DNA of 64,000 nucleotides, taken from positions 124,001-188,000 of the forward strand of contig JAHDVF020001599.1 of NCBI GenBank assembly GCA_022606425.2, given 5' to 3'. This DNA comes from Lepidostoma basale. Lineage: Eukaryota > Arthropoda > Insecta > Trichoptera > Lepidostomatidae. The notes under the pieces were generated by a model. That model was not told the DNA's origin and did no database searches. It was given only the letters and a program-made list of their open reading frames with translations. Positions 25,901-37,900 of this stretch are shown here, piece after piece. Each line of letters begins with the position of its first letter. Within the stretch, counting starts at the first letter, position 1. A program made the position numbers and the translations under genes.

Positions 25901-28900
25901 AGGTTAATGATGTAAATGGAGTACGGAGTCGAGGCAGACCGAGGAAAACATGGCATGACCAAATTAATCCAATTTTAAAGGGTGGTCGGAGAAATCGATC
26001 GTTGTATGAATGTGGAGGAATCTAGAGAGGTTTGCCAGGATAGAGTAGTGTGGCGGTCCTTTTCTCTGCCTACCCCTGCGGAGAAACGGCGCGATGGTTT
26101 TTTTGTTTCCTTATGCAATTTATTCTAAAATCTTCTTCTTATTCTTCCCTTTTTGGTAGACTCAGGAGTCTGTTATTTCAGGCGGGTCCTCTTGAGATGC
26201 TGAACTCCAGCTTTCTCTCCACCGTTTTGGGGGTCTTCCTGGTCGGCGTTATCCGCTTGGCGTTCCATGGAGAGCTATGTGTGGTATTCTATTTGAGCTC
26301 ATCCTTTCTACGTGTTGATGCCAGTATTATTCTAAAATATTTGATTAAAATAATATGAATTTTATTTAAAAAGTATCATTATATCATAAAGTTTTTTAAT
26401 CTTGCTTGAAAATATTATATAACTAAATAATTATTTTGTCAAATAATGAAAAAAACATATAATCAAATCAAATCAAATCAAATCAAATCAGTTTATTTTC
26501 TCAAAAGACATTACAAACATTTTTTATAGTATAAGGCATCTATTGAGAACAGGTAAAACATAAGGAATATATAATACCAGGAACGCAAGAGAGATGGTTC
26601 GACATTAGGAATACAAAATACTCTCCAAAGTCAAGAGTATTTGTCTTCTGAATGTACTTTCACGAATATGAAAGACTTCGATCTCCGAAGCGATCATGTT
26701 CAGCAGTTTGATTGCTCTCCCCACCGGCATCACCAGAGGCAGGTTGGTTCTGCATGCTGGGAGATAAAACAGTCTGTGCTGACGCTGTCGAAGATAATAT
26801 ATAATAGATAAATATATTTTTTAACCTTAACAATATTTTTTACAGTTTTTATAATATTTTCCTTTCAACTGGTTTCGACAACTCGCTGCCATCTTGGTGG
26901 CCAGATAAAATTAAAAGGTTTTTTCGTTATTTATAATGAACGTCTTGAATCAACAACATTAATGTATTTAAAGAACTCTTTGTCACTCAAAAAACTTATA
27001 GAAGTTTATTGAAATTAAATTAGAGTATTTGTTCAACAAACTGTTATCTCTAATAACCCTAAGCAATTTTTCTTGTTCGGCAGTTTTACTTTTTATTTAT
27101 TTTGAAATTGAATAAATCCATTATATTTTTTGTTGCTCCAGATAATTGACATAAATTAAGAACATTTTAACGTTTTGCAGAATAAGTAAAAATTCAGCAT
27201 AAGACAAGTCAAGCTCGCTTCCTCAACATTCATACATCGTGTCATGCACGCGCGTCAATTTCTCAGACTCCTCACATGGCCGACATTCAATATTTGATTT
27301 ATTTGATCGTGCCAAGTTTTCCTCGGTCTTCTTCTATTTCTGGTTTCATTTACATCATTAAAATGTAATTTTTTTACCATTCTTTCTTCATTCATTCTTT
27401 CCATATGTCCAAACCATCTTAATGATCCTTTCATTATTTTGTTCATGACACCATTATTCGCACCGCATTCAATTCTTATATTTTCATTCGACACTCTATC
27501 ATACAGAGAGTATCCACACATTCGTCTAAGATATCTCATTTCTACTGCATTTATTCTACTTTCATCCTTCTTTAGCCAGTTCGATGCTTCGCTTCCATAG
27601 GTTCATAAGGGTCGGTAAAAAAACACCAGTGTGCACTGCCATTCTAGCTTTTTATTTATTCTTATGATAAACTCTATATTAAATAATCAATATGAATAAA
27701 AACGTCCAAATTAAAAAAAATGAACTCACTGATAAAAAAATTTTCAGATCGCAATAATATTTTTTCAGCAACATTTGTAAAAAAAAACAGGTTAATAAAA
27801 ATTGAATATCGTATTTATAGTATTTTATTTCGAATAGATTTCTTCTTATTGACTACTCCCCGTTTGAAAACAGAACATTATATTATGTTTACAAGTATGT
27901 ACATACATAAACACGTATGAATCATGCATGTTTTCGTAGATATTATAATTTATCTGGAGATTCCGTTCGGTTTTTGTATTGATTCTCAAAAATAATATTT
28001 CCGTCGGAAAAAATATTCCTCTCAAGCTCATTACTCCTACGAAATTCATTCTATTTTTTCCACTTATTCCATAAAGCGAAACGAATGTAAATGTATTCAA
28101 TGCGATCCGCCAACAAATCGCTGAAAACATCGTGGCGGAACACCGAAAACATCGCGCCGTGTTCAATAGGATCGGATAGACGAATAAATTACCCTTTTAG
28201 GAGAATGGAAGAGGATTTTGACAGAAGTGAGAGAGAAATGACGTCTCACTTCCCCCGTTTCTAATTTATCATCTTCACAAGGAGCTCCATTGTTTAGTCC
28301 TTGTCGATAAATCGTCCTTCAGCTTTACGTTTCCATGATTTTGTTCGCAAAAACATGTTTTAAATACCTTTCTATGGGCAGATAAAAAGTTGATTATATT
28401 CTGTTGTTGTATTCATAACAAGGTTATATTTAAACGATTTCTGCTTCTCTTTTAAACGATTTAATATTTGATTGATTTGATGATGCCACATATTCTCCTT
28501 GTTATTTTTCTATTTCCAGTTCTGTTCGCATCATAACTGCCCTACCTTTGGGTTATTTTCCGAGAAACGTGCAAAAAGCAGTTTTTTTGAATGAAATTGA
28601 ATTATATAATATATTAATTTAATTTTTTTAAATAACGAAACGTCAAATACTCGGCCGCACACTTCGCCTGCCCCTTGTAAAACTATCATATTTATGAAGA
28701 CTTGTATTCGAGTGTTGTTGGCACACGCGCGTATTCCTAACAGTTTGTACATTTAAGGTTCATTACTTTTTTTCAAGCGCGTACGTGATACGGGATAGCG
28801 CAGAATGGTACAGTCACAGTGAACGTATTACGTACGTTCAAATACGTAGGGTGGTTAATGTATATACAAACAGCCATACTGTCTTTCCGGATATTCAATA

Positions 28901-31900
28901 TTCATACATCGTGTCATGTAGGCACGTCAATTTCTCCGACTCCTAACGTGGCCGATATTAAATGTTTTCCGGGGTCTTTCTTCAGTCTTCCTCTATTTCA
29001 GTTTTCGTTTATATCGTTAGCATATATTTTTTTTATCTATTCTTTCTTCCTTATAGTTTTACATGTGTCCAAACCATATTGTTGATATTTTCATTTATTA
29101 TTTACGTGTATCTATATTAACTTCGCTTTTGGTGTTTTGTGGCATTGGAGATGCATATTGGTGGCGATGAGGTTTGCAACCCTTCACAGCGCGTCTCCTG
29201 CGGAGGTGAAAAGCGAAGGATGGAGTGCCGCATCGGTTAATGTGTGGCAGTCCATTCTTTCTGCCCACCTCTTCGGGGAGATGGCGTAATGGTAGTAAGC
29301 TAGTTATTTTTCTTGTTTTGTTCATAAAGCTTTTATTCGCACTGTATTCACTTCGTATATAAGCATTATACTGTGTATCATGATATATACAGATTTCGTA
29401 TATTCGTCTAAGATTATAGGTTTCCAATGGTGGGGTTAATTAGTAATTTTGTTTTTATAAATCTTATTCTTCTTTTAATAGATCTGACGATCTGTGACAG
29501 AAAAATCATGTCTCGTCGGATGATGAGATCCAGCTGTCCTTCCATCTCTTAGGCGGTCTTCCAGGTGGAAGGTGTTCGGAGGGGATTTCATAAGCGGCTG
29601 TATATGCAAGTCTGTCACCATCCATTCGGGCTACATGGTCCCTCCAGTATCTCCTTCTAGATCTTCTCCACTGAACCATATCCTCAATTTGGAAATTTTA
29701 TCTTAAGCCTACGTTGAGGGCACGATCTCGGAGAGTTTAATAAATCAATTTAATAAATCTAGTGGCGTCATTAAAATATTTATTTCCCAGGTTTGAGATT
29801 TGTATAAAATTATAATAGTCGATATTTCAGATTTAACATGTAAAACTTTCATTAATGCAGCTATAAATTCGCAAGTGTACAACGCCCACAAATAACAAGA
29901 CAAATTGAAACAAATAAAAAAATGGCCGGCCAAAACAAAACGATTCGTTAAATAATTTATCGACCACAGATAACGAATAGTCATTTTATCGGTAAAAGAA
30001 TAACGACCCGACCTTTATATTAATCGGCGGTCATTTGTCTACGGGAGATTTTATTCAAAGGCCGGCCCTGTGTTCTAGTTGACAGGGGCGCCGGGTGAGA
30101 TTTAATTGAATAAAACAAAGAATAAAAATATTGACAAGCTTCACCTTCTAACGACATTTACCACCTTCTCCAATATAACTTAAATTAACAGTGGAATTAC
30201 AAACATTATTGAAGCCTGGTTATTACTTATGTGCTGAGTGGTATATACGTAAAACAAAGAAAACAACACAATAAATTGAACACTTGATTTTTTAAACATT
30301 GAAACAAAACACAAATGTTTCAGGATACACAAACGCTTCATCAGTGTAGTTACATATAATGAATACAAAATAAATGTCAGTTTTGATAGATACAAGTGTA
30401 AAAATTTAATAAATAAATTAATTCTACATCTGTCAAAACTAACCACATTCATGAACAATTGTTGAAATATTTATTTTGTATATATATAATATGTTACTAC
30501 ACCAATGAAGGGCTTCTATGTCCTGAAAAAAAAAGGTTTTAGTGTTAACTTTTTTTTATTTTTCATGTTATGTAAAAATGTTGTATAAAAACTGGTCAAT
30601 TAAAAATCATTAAAAATTTGAAGTGTTTTCTTTAGGCGTTATATAGTAATATGTGATAATTGGGTTGATAGCCTTTCACATTACATTAATAAATATTTTC
30701 TGCTTAATGCTTACCTCTAGTCTCAATAGATGGCGGTAGTGTAGACTGAACTAAAATATGTGAAATGTTTCTCAACATGGTAGCATATATTAAACTTTCA
30801 AATAATTGTCAGACGTGGTATTCGTAGAAGGGCGGAATGGGGAATGTTGTATTACATAAAGCGATTGCTTAACCCAACAAATGATAGGTCATAAGTTCCG
30901 TAAACGCTTCGACCACCATATTCTGTTTCCAAATAATTTACATCTTCGTCTCTATTGAGATACAATTAATTCTTAATGATTAAATGTTACTGTTAATGAT
31001 TATGTTTTGAATCTCAAAAATTCCTAGAAATTCCGTTGTAATATTACTGTAGATTATTATGTATTGAACCTCAAAAATTCAGTTGTAAATTTACTTAACA
31101 TCATTTGTTTAAGAAAACTCAAAAAATAATTTAACAACTCAAAAATTTGCATTATATAATTTTCTTGAATCGATATAAGGATACTCTGTTTGGCGATTAG
31201 GTTCAGTTTAAGAATGTCCTCGCAAGGCGAAACAAATTCGTCACAATTTATATAATTTATATAAATTAAATCCAAGTAAAACCACAAAATAATCGTGTTT
31301 ACTATTATAAATAAAAATCTTATTTTTATTTTGTGTATCTTGCTAGAATCGGATGGCTTAGCACATTCTTCAGGATTGCACGAATCTTTGAATTGATTGA
31401 GATAAGTTGGATAAGAATTCAAGAGTTACAGCGAACGTGATCGAAAACTCGTATCTGGTGTGCGATTTGAAAAATCTATAGATCTCTATGTCTGACACAG
31501 CATGCTATCTGTGACTTGAAAAAGAGACGACACATTTTAAAGTGTGTAATTTTGAAATGCGCTTAAACTGACTAAGGAAATTGTCAGAATGACTTTTATA
31601 TAACATTTCCGGAAGCAATTATCTTTACATGTAATTTATTACGTTTTATTTTAACAAATGACTTATCCTAACGTCTGATATAAAAGTAGCCTCAACGGAA
31701 AGGAAGTGTAAAAAAATATTATTACTACTTCTTATTTTTGTTTTTGAATGTATACAAATACTTGTAGACAAATACTGGATTTTACCCATTGCGGGTTAAT
31801 CATTTTTAAGGATTAAGTGTATCTCAATAAAGTAATGTAAATTGTTTTTTTGGGATCAGAATATGGTGGTCGAGGCGTTTACAGGACTTATGACCTGTCA

Positions 31901-34900
31901 TTGGTTGGGTTTAACGATCGCTTTATGTAATACAACATTCCCCATTCCGCCCTTCTTACGACGACCACGTCTGCCAAATTTTTTAAAGATGTATATATGC
32001 TACTAAATTGAGAAACAGTTCACATATTTTAGTTCAATCTACACTAGCGCCATTTATTAAGATTAGATGTTCTTTCTCTTTGCTTTTTTATGTGGGGTTA
32101 GCCCTCCTTTTAGTATTTCTCCAGAACTCCCTGTCTTGGGTCTACTCTCCCTTGAGTCCACATTTATTGAGAGGGATCTCAATTGATGAACCCCATGTCT
32201 TCAAAGGCCATTATAAACCCTCAAAACTATTAGAATTCAAAGTACAGTCTTTATAATGTGGTTCATCTTCTTTACTGTGAGGATAAACCTTTTTATGTAC
32301 TGAGGGTGGAAAAATCTCATGGACGAATGCAGGACTCCTGCCCGTGGGCTGAGCAAGCTGACCTGCTAATGACTGCTCCTCTTGTGCTTGTTTACTGCAA
32401 TAGTACCACCTTCGAAAGCCCATTTGTTGCATGCTTGTCATTGAAAAATGAAATTACCATGTATATTATGAATTTCTTTCTTCTTCCTTTGCCTTTCATA
32501 GACCTCCTTTTTTGCAAATCATTATATTGATAGTCTTCCACATATCCCTGCTCTCTAGTATGCCTCCACCATATCACCAGGCTGAAGTTCCTTTCAGCTT
32601 ATCGTTCACGCGGTTTTCCTTAATTTCCCCTATTTAATACATTTGAAAATAGTATGCTTGGTCGTGTCTTCCGCTTCAAAGTAGACGCATTGAGCGTTTT
32701 GTATTTTTCTGATTCTGAAAAGGTAAATTTGACAGCATCCGTGCTCTGTCAGGACTTGAGTTAGGTGGTATCCAAAATTTCCAAATTTTAGCTTCATCTA
32801 CGATTCCAGTTTTGAAGATAAGACTGTGGATCCTTTAATTCTGTCGTCGTGGTCCATTATCATCCTTCTATAACCCTGCCAATCCTTCTCTCTTCCGAGT
32901 CCCCGCAGCCGTTTGTTTTTTTCTCAATCTGTCTTCCACAATCTTATATTTATATGGGCGATCAAAGACTGCTTCGGATATAAGCAATATAACATCATAA
33001 ATATGGAAATCGTTATATTGATTCTTAATAGATGGCGCTAGTGTAGATTGAACTAAAATATGTGAAGTGTGGTCTAACATCCAAAAATTTGTCAGGCGTG
33101 GTGGTCGTAAGAAGGGCGCAATGGGGAATGTTGTTAACATAAAGCGATTGCTTAAGCCAACCAATGACAGGTCATAAGTCCTGTAAACGCCTCGACCACC
33201 ATATTCTGTTTCCAAAAAATAATTTACATCTTCGTCTCTATTGAGATACAATCAATCCTTAAAAATGATTTAAAGTTATTAATATTCAAATTAAGTGATG
33301 ATTTAGCTACAGACTACACCGCTGTCCATCAGGGTATGCGCATATACAGCGTTGGCGAAGTACGAATAAGGGTAATTTGTTATTTATCGGAAAAACTTCC
33401 CTAGTGCTTTTCAGTGTTATACAATCGGGAGGTGTAATGATCCAAATTTTCAGGGCTGTCACAAACACCTTTGTAGAGTATTAAATTTCATCTTTATTGT
33501 CTTTCCCTTATATCGAAATTCGAAACCAGTTTTTTTATTCCCGTGCGCGCGTTGGCTGAACGAGTATTGTTTATTATAATATAATCAATACGAAGCAATA
33601 TTTTTAGACTTTTCATTTTAATTAATGTACTTCTTCTTTAAAGTATCAATAAATATGTTAATCCATTGTACTGGAGGGTATAAATAATGACCTTTTTTGG
33701 TTTCCAGGGGCGCCGGTTGTTGTAGTTAATTGCTTCGGATTGATGATAGTTCGATTTGATTGTATTATATATTTTTCTGATATTTCGTTTAAAGCGCAAT
33801 CTTTGCATCCGGTTCTTTTAGATAATTTTTTTTATCGCTAAATATTTTAAATGTTAATTAATAAACATTGTTTTTTGTATCACAATTGTATTTTATTTTA
33901 TGCGACAGCTGTTTCATCAACCAATGTTGACATCATCAGGTGTTACAATAATTTCTGTCTCAACCAGTCTGTCGATGCCAGCGAGCCTGGCGAAACCGTC
34001 GCTGTCTAAATAAAGACAAAAGTGGAAGTAGTTAAAAAACATCGTTTTATTTAATTATTAGTTACAATAATTGATTTTTCGAATATTTATGTGTATTTGT
34101 TCTTATGTCAATTTGAATAATGTCAATGATGATGATGTCAACATTGGTTGATGAAACAGCTGTCGCGTAAAATAAAATACAATTGTGATACAAAAAACAA
34201 AGTTTATTCATTAACAGTTTAAAATGTTAAGGTATCATAGTGTTTCGGCCAAAACAATGAACTATTTAATAAATATTCATTAATATTTTATCATTTAGAC
34301 GATTTGAATATTGACAAAAATAACAGATAGGTACATCGAAATTTGGTTAAATAATACAGGAGTGACATGTTTCAGCTCACTAGAGCATTTTCTAATTTTT
34401 AATGTCACGTTTGTTAATGCACTTATTAGGAGTTATTTAGGAGTTTCACGTCATGGTACAGTTTAAGCCACATAAGTCTCAAATTTTGCATTAAATGACT
34501 GCCATGAATTGGCGAACAGAGCACCGACTTTGATAATATTTTTTTAACAATTTCAACGCGTTGTTGAAACGTGCAGCATTTTATGGTAAAATGTCAAAAT
34601 TAAATAAGTATTTTTGGCAAATTTGACCGCTATCGCTTAACCAAAATGGCCGCTTTACGCTATCAAAGTTTGAGCGTCCATATTGAAAAATGCTTTGACC
34701 ACCTTCATACACTACGAGCAGCGAAGCCACGGCGCCCATTTTAAATTATATTCCATACATAATGTCATTGAATGACAATATACTTTAGACAGGTTGTTTT
34801 ATTAGATTTTAATGTTTGAGTGCTTTTAATGGAAAACCCTATGCAAGAAACGAATCTAGTGCTAAATATTTTCATAAACACTCGTAATGTTAGTTCTGGT

Positions 34901-37900
34901 TGGTATTTAATTTAATATTTAATATCACAAATAATTAAATGTATCTCTCTGCCTACCTTTTACCCGCAAATTATTCTCAGTGATCTCATTTCTACCGAAT
35001 TTATTCTACTTTCATACATCTTTTGTCACCTCCAAATTTCACTTCCATAGACGAGGGTTGGAACTATAATAATAATAATTAGGCTAATTTGTATAGCGCC
35101 GTTTTCGTGAATAGCTCACCTCAAGGGCGCTTTGACAACGTTTTTAGTCATGAGAGCTGCATGTGACACCAGCAATCAGATAACCGTTGTTTACATTTTA
35201 TGGGATATTTTGAAAAGGTGGGTTTTTAGGTGAGATTTAAAGTCTGTCGGATTGTCAATGCATCTGAGGCGTGCAGGAAGCATATTCCAGGCGGACGGAC
35301 CTGCCACTGCGAAGGCCCGATCTCCGAAATTTGTCCGGGGGTTGCGCTTTGGCTCAACTAATCTGCCTATTGCCGAGGAGTTTGCTGATCGAAGCGTAGA
35401 TTGAAGCGTAGATTGATCGAAGCATAATATTTGTATTTGTGAAAAAATGAAGCGTCTGTTTTCTAGTATTTTTCTTATAAATATTTTATAAACTGACTAA
35501 CTAACCATCACGCCGTCTCCCGGAAAGGGTAGGCAGAAATAATGGACTGGCACACTTTAACCGATGCGGCACTCCATCCTTCTCTTTTCGCCTCGCGGGA
35601 GACGCGGTGTGATGGGTTGCGAACCTCATCGTCACCAATAGGCATCTCCCGTATTACTACCATGTCAAAATTAGGAAAATTCGTCAATTTTTATGGTGTT
35701 AGAACATGTTCGTTTTTTTGTTTCAGAATTTTAGTAATAATTCAAATTTACCAGAAAAAGGGAACATTCAGACTCAGACAGGAAACCAGATATATTAATG
35801 AAATAAAAACGATGAATTACTTTGAATTTAAACATTTTTGAGTATTATTATGAATATAAGTCACAACCTTTATAGCATTTCCAAGAAAAATCAATCAACA
35901 ATATTACAATTTTGATTTCAATTTTATTTGAATGGCATATATCGCCTGTCTAAGGCAATATTTTTGATAATGCTTTAGACAGGCGAAAAATGTCATTGTC
36001 ATAAATTATGACAAAACTTCTATAACACAGACTTTCAATCATATTAATTATTTAATTTGGAGCTTAACATCATTGTTCAAAAAACAATATTGAAGAATTC
36101 CGTTGTGGCAATCGCACCCTTTTTCCGTTATCAGAAAAGCTGGCAGATTTGTAAGACCCATCAAGTTAAAGCATTAATCAGGTATAAGGTAAACTACCCA
36201 AGGGTCTACAGTGACAAATAAGGGATCAAGCCCTCTGATTGATTTTTACTACCGCCAAATTCTCGGTGTATTAATTAATTCGTTCAATTTATCTAAAGGG
36301 TTCCCTGTCGAGGCGAGGTGGAGAAAGAATATAAAAGGGTAAAGTTTCCTTTGAACATTTAATTATATCAAAAACACCCTTTGTTTTTCATTTTCTATTG
36401 AAACCTAGTAACAACGTTAAAATAACAAAATGTAGTACTAAAAAACCGATACAAAAGAAACTCTAAATAATTTAAATCTATACGGAGAAAAAACTAACTA
36501 ACCATCGCGCCGTTTACCGGAGGGGTAGACAGAGAAGATGGAACGCCATACTGCACTGTTCTGACATACGTATCTAGATTCCTCTACATTTATACGTCAT
36601 CATATGCACGATTAAAGATTTTTTTCGATTGGAGGGACCATGTGGCTCGAATGGATAGTGACCGACTTGCACACACAGCCGCTTATGAAATATCCTCAGG
36701 ACACCGCCCACCTAGAAGACTGCCTAAGAGATGGAAGGGCAGACAGCTGGACCTCATTATTCGACGAGACATGATCTCTATGTCACAGATCGTCAGATAT
36801 ATTAAAAGAAGTAGAAGAAAAAGAAGTTAAATATGATAATCTCCGGCTTATTGTATTGATCAGGAACTATCATGGTATTGTGATGCATGCTAGAAATGAT
36901 AACCACAGAAATGTATTTATTTAGGAACATATGATGCCATTGTTATTTTAGATGTAAAGCCAAACAAAAACGATTCTACTCCATTTGTTTTATGCGGTAA
37001 AAATTCTCTTTGGATCTCAATCTTATTTGACTTCACAGTCTCTACATATGTTGGTTTTTGGGACCACAGTTCTTCTACTAATTCAATAGATGAGAACCAA
37101 TTGCTGCCAATGATATTCCGATTAGAACCCTCAACTGTAGGTATCAAGCGGATTACAAATTGAGTTGGTAGAAGCTTGTCATTTTTGGTCGTAGGTTTGT
37201 CGGATGTTTTGCCGCAATAAACTTCTGCATTAATCATATAATCAACATCATATTCAGAGCGTAACTGGCAGATTTTTAGGCATATACATGCGAAAACCTC
37301 ATCGCAATTTGAAAGGTGCTAGCATCTCATCGACAGTAAGAGTTTCTCCGGAGCAATGATAATAATCATTTTGACAATGACTTTTCCATTCAGAGAAAAT
37401 ATTAGATATAGCCGCTAACTTGTTATCTATTGCCGTGTCATCAACATCATTAAATCTCATGTAATAATAAAATAATAAGTAATAAAATACTGCGATAACG
37501 TTTGAATACCTTTACAAATTCGGCAAATATAGGTAGTTACCAAATTTAAATAAACAAAATCGGCAAATTCCAAATTTCCAGTTGTTTCGTTGCTAACCGG
37601 GGATCATAAAAATAATTTTCTTCTTCTTCTTTCTCAGTCTATTCCCGTCCACTCCTGGACAAAGGCCTCCTCCATTTGCTTCCATGTCACTCTGTCTTGT
37701 GCAGACTGCATCCAGGTTATTCCGACATGTCTGTTCAGGTCATCCTTTTACAGTAGTTGCGATCGCCTTACACTTCTCTTTGTCGTCCACGGTCTCCAAG
37801 TAAGCAGTCTTCTTGACCATTCTTCGTCTGAGCTTCTGGCTACGTGACCTGCCCATTTCCATCTTAAAATAATGTGTATTTAAAATTAAAGAAAACGATT

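Larger units (their letters stand above)
33845..34265. repeat. Long palindromic element of the CAGCTG hammerhead family with an internal third motif
   Basis: Arms: ACATTGTTTTTTGTATCACA, ATTGTATTTTATTTTATGCG on the left and the inverse at 34160-34225 on the right. The right end is ..GTTTCGGCCAAAACAATGAA. Between the arms lies an unrelated CCG-type motif at 33968-34000. Confidence 0.8.

Noticed and set aside
27846..28166. 106-codon minus-strand open frame
   Set aside because: No domain; the underlying DNA is better viewed as low-repeat intron sequence.
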